Source: Ailurus styani (lineage: Eukaryota > Chordata > Mammalia > Carnivora > Ailuridae). Taken from it: a stretch of DNA of 64,000 bases. The notes under the pieces were generated by a model. It was given only the letters and a program-made list of their open reading frames with translations. It made no database searches and was not told where the DNA came from. The stretch spans positions 1,526,333 to 1,590,332 of the forward strand of contig LNAC01000278.1 in the NCBI GenBank assembly GCA_002007465.1. Reading direction: 5' to 3'. The first letter of the stretch is position 1; each line of letters opens with the position of its first letter. Positions 45,792 to 56,561 of the stretch are shown piece after piece. A program made the position numbers and the translations under genes.

Positions 45792-47724
45792 AGAAGAAGA
45801 AGAAAGTGGGAGAACTCACTTGACTTGAAGTTAAGAGTTAATACATATAGCTATATCATTCATAACAGTGTGGTATTGGCAGAGGGACAGACACAGAGAT
45901 CAATGAAACAGAGATGTCAGGAACAGATAAACATAAACACACCAAACTGATCTTCTTAAAAAAAATTCCCAACTGATTTTTGACAACGAGGCAAAAGTAA
46001 TTCATGGAGGAAGGAATTTTTTTTTTTAAACAGATTATGTTGGACACCTACTGGAAAATGAACCTTCATCTAAAGCTTATATTTTATACAAAAATTGATT
46101 CAAAATGATCTTTGGATTCAAAAGTAAAACATAAAACTGTAAAACTTTTGGAAAAAAATATAAGGAAATCTTTGGAATCTAGGGCTAGGTGGAATCTAGA
46201 ACACTTCACCTGAGTTCTTAGATGTGACAACCAAAATGAAAAATTGATAAGTGAGATTTCAGCAAAATAAAAACTTTTGCTCTGTGAAAGTACCTATTAG
46301 GAAGATGGAAAGAGAAGCTATGACCTGGAAGAAAATATTTGTAAACCACAATATTGCACGAAAGCCTTATATCTAGATATAGAACTCTCAAAACTCAAAA
46401 AGTAAATAAAACGAGTCAGTTAGGAAATGGGCAGAAAGACCGAAACAAACCTCTCAGTGAAGAAGGGATATCAATGACAAGCACATGAAAAGATATTCAA
46501 CATCATTAGCAACTAGGAAAATACAAATTAAAACCATAATGGCATATCACTACACACTTATGAAATAGTGAGAATATCAAAACCTAGAGAGAATGCAGAG
46601 AACCTGGATCTCTCATATGCTGCTAGTAAGACATAAAGTGGTTAATACCCACTATGGAGAACAGTTTGGCAGTTTCTTACAAAATTTAACTTGAAATTTC
46701 TATCAGACCTAGCAATCTCATTTGTGGGCATTTGCCTACATAAATGAAAACTTAATCCCTATACAAAAACCTGTACGTAAATGTTCACAGGAGCTTTATT
46801 TATAGCAGCAGAAAACCAAAAACAATTCAAATGTCCTTCAATGTATGAATGGCTAAGCAAACTGTGGTACATCTGTACAATGGAATTCTATTCAGCAATA
46901 AAAAGGAATTACTGATACATGCAAAAGAAAATGAATAACTCTCAAGACCATTATGCTTAGCAAAAAGGGTCAATCTCAAAAGGTTTCACACCGTTTGACT
47001 TTATTTATAGAACATTATTGAAGTGATAAACTGTGTAGATGGGAAACAGATTAGTGGCTGCCAGGAGACAGGGATGGGGGAAGCACAGGGGAGTACTTTT
47101 GCAGAAGTTTTAAATCTTGATTTTGGAGGTGATTACATGAATAAGTACATGAATAAAGTAGCAGAGACCTCTACACACACACACATACACCACACATGGA
47201 TGTATATAAAAAACACCAGTGAAAAGTGAATACGGTCTGTAGTCTGGTTAACAGTATCATACTAATATAATTTTCTGGCTTTGACGCTGTACTACTACAG
47301 TTATACACGATGTCACCATTGGGGAAGCTGGGTGAAGAGTACATGAACCTCTACATATTATTTCTGCAACTTCTTGGGATCTGTAATTATTTCAAAATGT
47401 TAAAAAAGCTAAAAAAAAAAAGATGTGTCCAAATGTTTATTAAAAAGAATCTCAAGTAGCAGAACAAGCTGTAGTTGCAGAGATGGAAGAACAATTTCTG
47501 AGAAATAGTTTTTTTCCAGGAGAATTACTCTCTATTTCATGTCTACCTGTTGTTTATTTTTCTTGAAGCTAACTAAATAAAAGCTTCTCAAGGACATAGG
47601 TTATACTACATTAATCCCCTCCAGTGCCTCCTGCAATACAGATGTTAAAAAAAAAACTAGTGAAGTTCTGAATTGAGCTAGTTAGCTAATTCTGGCAGAT
47701 ACTGATAAATTTCTGAAGAGAAAT

Positions 47725-47895
47725 GGAGTTAACACTGACTAGCTCTGTGACTTTGGTTACTTAGACCTCCCTGGACTTCCGGCTCCTCATCTATGGAATG
47801 AATATAAAGAGTACTATGTCAGAAGACTGTTAGGAAAATTAAATGAGTTAATGTATGTAAAGTACTTAGGAGAGTGCCAGACATATTGGAATAGC
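47725..47895 (+). mobile_element. MIR
   Basis: GACTAGCTCTGTGACTTTGG, CTCCTCATCTATGGAATGA and AATTAAATGAGTTAATGTAT match MIR in sense. The short SINE at 47899 follows directly. Confidence 0.8.
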
Positions 47896-47898
47896 TCA

Positions 47899-48001
47899 AT
47901 TTTTTTTTTTTTTTAGTGCAGGGCTTGAACTCACAACCCTGAGATCAAGACCTGAGCTGAGATCAAGAGTCACTTAACTGACTGCACCACCCAGGCACCC
48001 C
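47899..48001 (-). mobile_element. Short tRNA-Lys-type SINE
   Basis: Antisense head-only SINE. A T tract precedes GTGCAGGGCTTGAACTCAC, and it ends CCACCCAGGCACCCC. Confidence 0.87.
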
Positions 48002-48359
48002 AAGTGAATGTTATTTTTCTAAGAGATTTTAAAAATATGACTTTTAGGTGGATCCATTCTCATGAATCAATGTTATAATCAATAAAATGGTTAAGTTGTT
48101 ATTCCCTTTAACTATTGGGATTTCAACAAGAAAAGTCTGTTTGTGGGGATTATAAAGAAAAAAGCCCAATATGCCATCCTAACAGTACCTATGATACTTA
48201 GCTTTGTAAAAATGACTACTTATTACTTGCACTGAGTTCTTAAGTTCCAGGTCTTATTAATTTCTAATAACAATAAAATACTAGATATAAAATGCCAATT
48301 AATAAAGGTGTAGCCTAAAGATTTCAACTTTATATACATTATGTGATTCTCTGACTCAG
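48002..48359. other. No gene or recognised repeat
   Basis: AT-rich and unassigned. Confidence 0.5.
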
Positions 48360-48785
48360 CTACTTACTAATCCTTCACTCTTCTTAAAATGACCTTTTTC
48401 TATTCTCTAACTTTTGTCCACCATTGCTTAAATGCCATCTCTACTCTGAAGCCTTACTTCACTCCCCAGAGAGGATTTATCAAACTATCGCAATCCAGCT
48501 ATAGGCAAGACTGTTGTCTACTGTGCTTACTTTTATACCCCTCACACACAGTATAAATCCTGGCAGAGTACATCCTCAACAAATATTTGGGAACGAACCA
48601 ACCACTGACATCCTCTTCTGATACTCCTACGGCAATTTCCCCTTGCTCTCATTAAGGAACTTGGCATATTGAATTACAATTACTTCCCCATTTGTCTCCT
48701 CCACTAGAGGGTAAGCTGTCTGAGGGCAAGGCCCGTGTCTCACTTATGTTTGCACCCTGAGTAACTAGCACAGTGACTGGAACGT
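48360..48785 (+). mobile_element. L2
   Basis: ACTCTGAAGCCTTACTTCAC, CTCCACTAGAGGGTAAGCTG and CTGAGGGCAAGGCCCGTGTC follow L2 sense. It probably represents two overlapping pieces. Confidence 0.65.
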
Positions 48786-48789
48786 TTAT

Positions 48790-49620
48790 CCAGCAGATGT
48801 GCTGAGAGACGACCATGGGCCAGGCACCGTTTCCTAACAGTGAGCAAGGCAGGCACAGTTTCTTATGGAATGACAACAAACACATAAAAAAGAGAACTTT
48901 TATTGGGATTAGTACTATGAAGAAAATAAAGCAGGACAATGTGACCGAGGGATGAGGATGTTAGCTGGAGAAGTGCGAGTAGTCAGGCCTTTGTAAGGAG
49001 GTAACATTTGAGCTCAAATCTGGTTATGTTTATACCAGGAGTAAAGAGTCCCAAGCACAGAACAGCAAGTACAAAGGCTCTGAGATATGAATCAGCTGGG
49101 TTTTCTGTTTTTTTTTTTTTTTTTTTAAAGGCAGCAGGTGTGGCTGGCATAGAGTAAACTAGGGGAATAGAGGAGGAGAAGAGGTCAAAGAAGCAGGTCC
49201 AGGACTGGAGACGCAGGCTATACTAAGTTTGGACTCTATTCCAACAGCATAGAAAACCACTGGTGGATTTTAAGTGTGAAGTAACAGAATCTAAATTACA
49301 TTTAAAAATTTATATTGATTGTTAAGTGGTAAAGAAATTGCAAGTGATCATGAACTTCCTTTCACACGCAGACACATACAATATGGGTGATGGACGGCAC
49401 GGTGGCAGTGAAGATGGACAGAAATAGACAGGTGATAAATTTCAAAGACATGGCTGGCAGGATGTGCTAGTGAACACAGGAAGTAGGGTGTGGGAAAGAG
49501 GAATCAAAGATGTCTCCTGGGGATTTCACTAGAACAAATTTGCTAAAATGGGGAGAGAGTAGGAAATATCTATTATTTTGGACCAAGAAAGTTTCAGATG
49601 CCTATTAGATCTCCAACCGG
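48790..49620 (-). mobile_element. L2
   Basis: GGGCCAGGCACCGTTTCCTA, AAGAAAATAAAGCAGGACAA, GTAACATTTGAGCTCAAATC, AGTACAAAGGCTCTGAGATA and TTTCAGATGCCTATTAGATC follow L2 antisense for about 0.8 kb. It lies tail to tail with the sense L2 at 48360. Confidence 0.75.
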
Positions 49621-50099
49621 AAAAGTAGCACACATGAGGCACTTGCTGTATCCTTTTAAAAACTACCACTTTGAGGACACACTTGTCTATAAGTCAAACA
49701 TAATACAGCATTCCAAATTTGACTGTTTGCTGCTTCCAAGGTAACAGAGAAAAACAGAAAATAATAAGTGAATAATAAATGATTGAAATTACCAGAGATC
49801 TCAGTTCATTTGACAAAATGTCATTTTTGCTACTACTGATGCTCCTGGACCCATATTTTTAATACAAAGGTGCTGTATTTTATGTGAGAAATTTTAGACA
49901 AATGTTGTCAACTCAATTCAAGTATTTGGTCCAATTCTCTAGGCCTTTTGAACACTGGGGTGATTAGTGTCAAGAGCAGTAAGCAATGACTCACCAAATC
50001 ACTTTTACTCAAAAATCGTGAAATGCCATAGTTAAGACTACTGGAAGCCAAAGGTGCTCCTTTTGGCGATGATACATATTTTAATCCATTTCATCTTTT
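49621..50099. other. No gene or recognised repeat
   Basis: Unassigned, AT-rich. Confidence 0.5.
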
Positions 50100-50345
50100 T
50101 TAAAATTAAAATTTATTGAGATATGATTTACATACAGTAAAAGTTGTCCTTCTTAATGTACAGGTCTGAGTTTTGACAAACACATACCATCAACTAACCA
50201 CCATCACTACTACAATCCAGATATAGGACAGTTTTTCACCCAAAAAAAGTTCCTTTAAGTCTTTTTGTAGTCAGTTCCTCCTCCATCCCCAGCTGCTCGC
50301 AACTACTGACCTGTTTTTGGTTCCATTATCTTTTCAAACTCAACA
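50100..50345 (-). mobile_element. L1 3' UTR fragment, antisense
   Basis: AATTTATTGAGATATGATTT, followed by ACCACCATCACTACTACAAT and TTCACCC, is the reverse complement of an old L1M 3' UTR. Confidence 0.65.
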
Positions 50346-51104
50346 ATGGTCTTGTGAAGTTATGACATCTATTCACAGATGCCTGGCAAAACCCTATTTC
50401 TTAAAAAATACGATGTGTAAAATACTAGAACCACCTAAAAAGTATTTGATGATGTTGTAAAAGAAGAAACCATTCTTTCCAATTATTGACAGAGATTAGA
50501 CTGAGGTCTCCAAAACAGAGTTTATAAACTTTTCTCTAAGATAAGCTTTTCATTTAATAATTGGCTTGGATGAAAAAATCATGAATTTTAATATACACTC
50601 AATAAACAGACTCATACACTTTTTCCTTAAAATAACCTAAGGTTTTAGATTACTATTCTCATCCAAAAAGTTAATTAAGAAAGAAAACAGTCCATATCCT
50701 CGAAATGGTTTTATATACATGTTTCTTTAACAAGAAACTGGTAAACATAAACTTGCTTTTATTTTCAAAGTCAATCTCATTTGTAGAATTCTGTAATTAT
50801 ATTTCTTTAACGGTATTCTTTTCCTCTATTTTTATTATCCATTCTGTTTTCAAATATTTTGACAAATACACATGACATTTAATTTTGAAATATATGCTAT
50901 GCTATTATTATTAAATTACATCAGTGTTAAATCTGCTATGAAAGCAGGTACTTGAATTGCTGGCATTTATTTTCATTTTATACTACTATTTGGGGGGAGT
51001 GATAGTTAATGTAATTTATTTTAAAAAGTAATGTATCAACTGATTCTTAATTGATTTGAATCAATGAACACAGCATGCACGATGTGAGCCAGAAATGGTG
51101 GCAT
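50346..51104. other. No gene or recognised repeat
   Basis: Strongly AT-rich sequence, nothing recognised. Confidence 0.5.
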
Positions 51105-51335
51105 ACGTTTCAGTGGTTCACACCTTGGGCTTTGGAATCAGTAACGCCTGGCTTCTAGTCCTAGCTCCGTTATTTTTTGGTTGTGCAAACTCTGGGCATG
51201 TAACCTCCTGCCCTCAGTGCCTCAGTTTCCTCATCCACTAAATGGGAAAAACGATACTACCTACCTCATATGGCAGGGATAGGAGCACTCAGTACCACAT
51301 CCACCACGTGTAAGTGCTCAATAAACACTACCTAT
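51105..51335 (+). mobile_element. MIR, nearly full length
   Basis: GGGCTTTGGAATCAG, CTTCTAGTCCTAGCTCC, GCCTCAGTTTCCTCATCCAC and GTGCTCAATAAACACTACC follow MIR from start to end. Confidence 0.85.
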
Positions 51336-52513
51336 TATATACCAGATGGGGTATTCATTTGAAAAACATTAAAATGTTCTATTGTATTCAGCAATCATTC
51401 TGGAACAATAAGGAAAGTGCCTGTGTTTATATTTTATAGCGGCAGAGTGAGGGGCAGACAGCTGAGTGATGCAGGTGACACAGGTGCACGAGCACTTTAA
51501 AGCAGAGCAGAAAGGCACCTGGCCGTTTGGATCACCCTATTGATTTAAGGCATGATGCTGCCATCCCTTCCAAGAGCGGGTTTTCCTTTCCCTCCTTTAA
51601 AAAAAAAACCAACAACAACAACAAAAAACAAGTAAAGAAGGAATAGTGCTTTGTGATGGAAGTCACAAGAAAGCTAAGGATGACCACAGGAGAGATCTAC
51701 ATGTTGTAGTAAAAGAGGCCTCTTAACCATTACCTTTTCTCCATAAAGTGAAGGGGATTGCATTAAGTACAAATTCATTTTGTGAGGCCAACTGTATCAG
51801 GACAGCTTATTGGATAATGCTCAGGTTCGAAATCGTTTTTTTAACTAATGCAGTTCAAAAAAGTATTTTTTTGAATTTCAGCATTTCACAGTATTTGAAT
51901 TAAGTATTTCACACCCCCTACACCTTTTCACTCTTGTTCCTTTAGAAACATAAAATTTTTTTCCTTCCACTTTTTACGAGCAAATTTATAGCACTCATAA
52001 AATTTTAGACTAAGGAAACCGAGAGGATATCTAGTACGATCCTTTCGTTTTAAGGTAAAAAATGAGGCCCAGAAGGGAACTGATGAAAATGAAATAAAAA
52101 CCAAAGTAGGCCTGGGTCCAAGTGTCCTAATGCCCCGTTGGTTACTCTTTCCACTACAAGGGTATCAAATACTTGGGCTAGGCAGTCACCAGAGCTCCTC
52201 TGTCTGTGGACATCATCCACCAGGTCACTCCTTCCTCCTGAGCCTTAACCCTTTAGAGTCCTAAACCACACTCGAGCTAGCTGTTGCCAGTGTTGGTGGC
52301 CATGCCTCTAGTGAGGTAGTAAATATAAATCCCAATTTTCTGCTTAAAAAGTTAAGACTTCTTTTCCTCCTTTCCATTCTGTCTTTTGAATTTTAGAAAT
52401 AAATAAACTTTTCTGGGCAATAATGATCTGTTAGGGAAATATCTAAATTCTACACAATAAAAATATGGTGGGAGATTGTGAAATAAACTCATTTCATCAA
52501 AAATGTAAAGATA
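51336..52513. other. No gene or recognised repeat
   Basis: A CAA-type low-complexity patch lies at about 51600-51630. The rest is unassigned. Confidence 0.5.
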
Positions 52514-52707
52514 GGGCGCCTGGGTGGCTCAGTGGGTTAAAGCCTCTGCCTTCGGCTCAGGTCATGATCTCAGGGTCCTGGGATCGAGGCCCGCATCGGG
52601 CTCTCTGCTCAGCAGGGAGCCTGCTTCCCCCCTCTCTCTGCTTGCCTCTCTGCCTCCTTGTGATCTCTCTCCCTCTGTGAAATAAATAAATAAAATCTTT
52701 AAAAAAA
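52514..52707 (+). mobile_element. SINEC copy, young
   Basis: It starts GGGCGCCTGGGTGGCTCAG. AAATGTAAAGATA flanks both ends. It lies about 1.2 kb from the ALG14 exon, antisense to the gene. Confidence 0.96.
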
Positions 52708-52769
52708 AAATGTAAAGATAAATATAAGCAAAATTAATCTATGGTGAAAGAAATAAAAAAAGTGGCTGC

Positions 52770-53040
52770 TCAGGGCCAGGGCTTGACTGAGAAGAAGCAG
52801 GAGAAAACTTTCTGGGGTGACAGAATTGTTCTGTATCTTGACAGGGATATGGTCAAACTATACACTTAAGAGCTACTCATCTCTTGGGGCACCTGGCTGG
52901 CTCAGTTGGGACAGCATGTGACTCTTGATCTCAGGGTTGTGAGTTTGAGCCCCATGTTGGGTATAGAGATTACTTAAATAAAATTTAGGAAAAAGATCTG
53001 CACATCTCACTGTTTGTAAATTAAATTATTTTAAAACAAT
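52770..53040 (+). mobile_element. L1 3' UTR fragment interrupted by a short SINE
   Basis: ACTTTCTGGGGTGACAGAAT, TGTTCTGTATCTTGAC and TATACACTTAAGAGC come before the SINE, and GCACATCTCACTGTTTGTAA after it. Together they form an L1M 3' end in sense direction. Confidence 0.65.
52886..52985 (+). mobile_element. Short tRNA-Lys-type SINE
   Basis: TTGGGGCACCTGGCTGGCTC ... GTGAGTTTGAGCCCCATG ... ATTACTTAAATAAAATTT is a head-only SINE that splits an L1 3' UTR. Confidence 0.87.
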
Positions 53041-53934
53041 CTAACCTACTCATTCAGATATGACATTCAGATAAAATTCTCATCCAAAGAAGAGACTTGA
53101 ACTGTAAATCCAGCTTATGAAGGGCAATGAGCAAACTCAGAGAGATCTTTCAAAATCAAGCTAAATACACTTCTGTTCAACTGCTTATGAGAACAACATC
53201 ATTGTGCCAGAACTCGTGTACGTGGAGAACAAGTAAAGAGTTTCCTTCCAGGCTATGCCAATTAATGGATTTTGCCTTAAAATAGGATTGAAAGTAGTAT
53301 TTAAGAACTGTACCCTACCATGATAACATACCTATTGCTCTCCATTGTCTACTAAAATGCACTTAGAGTTTATTAACAGAACTTCATCCTAAAGACCATA
53401 GAAAATGTAAGATGATAAGGAAGGTAAGGTTGAATACAGTGTGGTAATTAAGTTCTATATTTGTATTTTTTGTATTACTTTCCTATAAAAATTTGGGTGT
53501 GTATAACATTCATCCCACTGCATACCATATCTGCTAAAAGTCTTGACAAAAACAAAAAGTACTGAAAAGGAATAAAAAAAAATTGGCTATCTTCTGGCTG
53601 ATAACCACATGATGTTGGCTCAGGAAACACAGGTGAATAGGAAGACAAACTGGTTAAAGACACTGTTCTCCTGGGGCTTATCTCCACAAAGAGAAGGGGG
53701 AAAAGAGGGCAAATTCAGAGTTCAAGTTACAGCTAGAAAGGGAAGACAAATATCTCACTTCTTTCAGCAAAGTGCATTCGTGTGATAAATTTTAGGGTAT
53801 GTTAGTAAAAGGTCTCGTCTAAAATCTGGCACACTGAGAACTGGTGGCTGGGGGAGAAAACGCTGTGGTCCTATTACTAATAAAAGATCTATGGGAGTGG
53901 GACTTGCCCTCCCCTTAGTGATGGTTATACGTAC
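53041..53934 (-). other. ALG14: ALG14 intron immediately 3' of the exon
   Basis: No repeat recognised in about 0.9 kb of intron. The donor GTACGT starts it on the minus strand. Confidence 0.6.
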
Positions 53935-54066
53935 CAAATCTGGCTTCACTCTGTGAGTCAGGGGGAAGGACAGCCACATGGAGTACAGGGTGGTGAGCAC
54001 CGTGGAGAGCCAGGGCTGCTGCACCTCCCGGCTTCTGGGAATGCGGTGAATGTAGTATTCGGGAAG
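53935..54066 (-). CDS. ALG14: ALG14 internal exon (human residues 97-140)
   Basis: Read on the minus strand, the exon encodes 44 residues starting LPEYYIHRIPRSREVQQ and ending THRVKPDL. This matches human ALG14 residues 97-140 with few changes. ALG14 is the membrane anchor of the ALG13/ALG14 UDP-GlcNAc transferase, which adds the second GlcNAc to GlcNAc-PP-dolichol on the cytosolic face of the ER in N-glycan precursor synthesis. The acceptor is a pyrimidine-rich tract ending CCTTCTAG, and the exon opens in phase 0 with CTT. The donor is TTTG/GTACGT, leaving phase 0 after Leu140; a second GT four bases on (GTATAA) fits the consensus less well. The frame is open, and Arg104 (CGC) and Arg109 (CGG) are kept. 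It is an internal exon, probably the third of four. No other ALG14 exon was recognised in the window. Confidence 0.94.
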
Positions 54067-55074
54067 CTAGAAGGAAACATAAAAATCCAAATCAACCGGG
54101 CCACTGATACCCAAGGTAAACAAAGTAACAGTTAACACTGTTGAAGTTTGGGGAAGTAACTAAACATAGTAATATTTCTGTAGCAAAACATGAATATTCA
54201 CACTAAGTAGGATAAATAAAGATTATAAAAGACTCAGGCCAATTCAAATTCAGGTCAAACTTGTGACAAGATTTGAATCCCTGCCACCCCTTCCAGTTTT
54301 CAGAACTTTTTAGGAATTCAGATAAGGGACGATGGAACCTGTATTGCAAAGTACATCTGAATCCAATAAGATGTCGCTGTTGTTATAATGATAAAAATAT
54401 TATTTTTATCATAAACTTTTATTATAAAGTTTCATTATAAAAGTTTTTTGGATGTTATTTCCCAATTTTGAGGACTAATCTCAGTATCTACAAAATTTTC
54501 TTCAAAAAAACATGGGTGTTTATCATGTCTCTTGAATCTCTTTAAGCTGTGAGCATGTAACTTTGTAAAGAAGCAATACACCATATTTCTAGGTATTTTT
54601 AGTGTCCTGAGGGGCTGGAAGGGCGATCAGTTTAACTCTGGCTCTAGAAGCCCAACTCCTCGGATTCCATCTTTGCTCCAGAGGGGCAAACACCCAGGCC
54701 TGGTAGGAGTTTTGCAAGGGTGTCTGGGCGTGAAGATAGCAGTCTCAGACCTGGACACAGAAGAACAGTCTACATCTCATCCCAGGTAGCAGCTTGAAGA
54801 AGCAGAGAAAATAGGTTTAGCAAGTCTGTCCATTCTCAGAAGAGGAACGAAAACTAGTGGAGCGGCGTCCCGAGGTGGTGACTGAGGGACCTCTAAGATG
54901 GGAACTAGAAAAATAGACCTGAGAGTGAAAAATAAGGCTGGTGACCAAAGAGTGATGATGACCTGTTTTGACTTCTGGACGCACATGCAAGGAGCCCGAC
55001 CTTAGCCTCCAGATCAGATGCTAGCAGTGGGCAGTCTCAGTTCACCTGTGGCTGGAACTAACTGGGACACTGAC
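54067..55074 (-). other. ALG14: ALG14 intron immediately 5' of the exon
   Basis: On the minus strand it ends in a pyrimidine-rich tract and TAG at the exon. No repeat recognised in about 1 kb. Confidence 0.6.
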
Positions 55075-55190
55075 CACATATCTACGGTGACCAATCACCC
55101 AGTTTGCAGAGGACGGTCCCAGTCTATACCTGTAGGCCCGGCATAATTATTAACACAGTGCCCCTTCTGTTCTCAGAAGTATCCCAGTGA
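55075..55190 (+). mobile_element. Unnamed old repeat
   Basis: GGTGACCAATCACCCAGTTT, GACGGTCCCAGTCTATACCT and GGCATAATTATTAACACAGT follow a common mammalian repeat pattern (DNA-transposon-like). I cannot name it. Confidence 0.4.
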
Positions 55191-55566
55191 AACGATAAAC
55201 TATACAGTAACCCACAGGGCAGGACAATGAGTAGGTTCTTCCAAGTCACAGGGAAGGCAATTTACTCAGAACAACCCAGGGCAACGTGATGGGAGAATCA
55301 GCATTATCATCAAGGATGAGACTCTAAGTGGTAGCTGGGAAGAAAGCCAAGCTGAAAGTTCTACCAGTGAGATAAACAGGAAAACAGTCAGGTGATGATG
55401 AGCTTGGGGAAGGGCAGTGATGAGGAGCTAGGCAAGGGATCAGAACCATGAACCCAAGTGGCAGGGGATAGGAGAGTCCGTACGGTGCAGCTGTCCAGCC
55501 TACAGCTCTCTACTGGGGAGGCCCTCCATCTCCAAACTTCACACAAATCTTCTGTACGTCACTATT

Positions 55567-55773
55567 TTTTTTTAAAAAGATTTTATTCACTTATTTGAGA
55601 AAGAAAGAGCATGAGAGAGCTCATGCATGAGGTGGGGGTAGGGGGCAGAGGGAGAGGGAGAAACAGGCTCCCCACTGAGCAGGGAACCCAAGGAGGGGCT
55701 CAATCCCAGGATTTCGAGATCGTGACCTGAGCTGAAGGCAGATGCTTAACCGTATAAACCACCCAGGCGCCCC
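55567..55773 (-). mobile_element. SINEC copy
   Basis: Antisense copy, from TTTTTTTTTAAAAAGATTTT to CCACCCAGGCGCCCC. Flanks are weakly matched (TACGTCACTATT and CTACATTATT). Confidence 0.92.
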
Positions 55774-55987
55774 TACATTATTTTTTGATGAGAAGTTCAG
55801 GTAATTAGAAATCCTACCAAAAAGGTTTCTCTCTATATGCAAGTTTTGACCCAACCATTTCCCTGCTACAGCAGGTCTGTTCTCAGAGGCACCTTTCCCG
55901 ACTAAACTTTCTAAGATAGCCCCCGCCCCCACATGTACACATACTCTTCCCTCCCCCATTGGCAGGCCTGCTTTATGTTTTAAAATT

Positions 55988-56145
55988 ACTCCACGCACTG
56001 GGTGGGGGTGGGAGGGATGGGGTGGCTGGGTGATGGACACTGGGGAGGGTATGTGCTGTGGTGAGTGCGGTGAACTGTGTAAGCCTGCTGAATCACAGAC
56101 CTGTATCCCTGAAACAAGTAATACATTATATGTTAATACAAAAAT
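55988..56145 (+). mobile_element. Carnivore L1 3' end
   Basis: GTGGGGGTGGGAGGGATGG through GAATCACAGACCTGTATCCC to AATACATTATATGTTAATA is the sense-strand carnivore L1 3' UTR. It is the same family as the copies at 8470 and 25687. Confidence 0.75.
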
Positions 56146-56149
56146 TACT

Positions 56150-56340
56150 GTACTCACTCTACTATTATATATTATTATTATAATATTATATATTATTTAC
56201 TTACTATCTGTCTTCCCCATTAGAATATAACTTAGCTGAAGAGGCCGGGAAAATTAATCACTGCCATCTCAGTGCTTGTTAAGAGTACCTGGTTTAAATT
56301 GATGCTCAATAAATGTTTATTGAATGAGTGATTCAATATG
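56150..56340 (+). mobile_element. L2 3' end with an AT-rich run
   Basis: An ATT/TAT run at about 56160-56205 is followed by TTCCCCATTAGAATATAACT, CATCTCAGTGCTTGTTAAG and GATGCTCAATAAATGTTTAT, the L2 3' end. Confidence 0.75.
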
Positions 56341-56378
56341 TTGTTTATTGCATGTTAATATAAATTAATCCAATCTTC

Positions 56379-56561
56379 CTTTTTTTTAAAAGATTTATTT
56401 ATTTATTTGAGACAGAGAGAGAGCACAAGTGGGGTGACCGTCAGAGGAAGAGGCAGACTCCTCGCTGAACAGGGAGCCCAATGCAGGACTTGTTCCCAGG
56501 ACACTGGGATCATGACCAGAGCCAAAGGCAGACACTTAAAGACTGAACCACCTAGGTGCCC
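56379..56561 (-). mobile_element. SINEC copy
   Basis: Antisense diverged copy ending CCACCTAGGTGCCC. AATCCAATCTTC flanks both ends. Confidence 0.93.

Larger units (their letters stand above)
42835..47420 (+). mobile_element. Long degraded L1 (most of ORF2 and 3' UTR)
   Basis: Sense-strand L1 ORF2 can be followed from the endonuclease-domain region (AACATTCCACACAACAGCAG) through reverse transcriptase (TTTATTCCAGGAATGCAAG, AGTGCAATAAGGCAAG) and the C-terminus (CAGCAATAAAAAGGAAT). The 3' UTR ends ATTATTTCAAAATGTTAAAA. Stops and indels are frequent, so it is inactive. Inserted into it are SINEs at 43436-43630, 44299-44488 and 45597-45791, and an LTR-like piece at 44630-44880. The 5' UTR and ORF1 are absent. 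Confidence 0.85.
1..53934 (-). other. ALG14: ALG14 downstream intron and possibly gene flank
   Basis: Everything left of the exon lies 3' of it in gene direction. The last coding exon (human residues 141 to the end, starting VLCNGPGTC) was not recognised on the minus strand. The stretch is therefore intron, or intron followed by intergenic DNA if the last exon was missed. No other protein-coding gene was recognised. Its content is almost wholly transposon-derived or unassigned. Confidence 0.45.
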
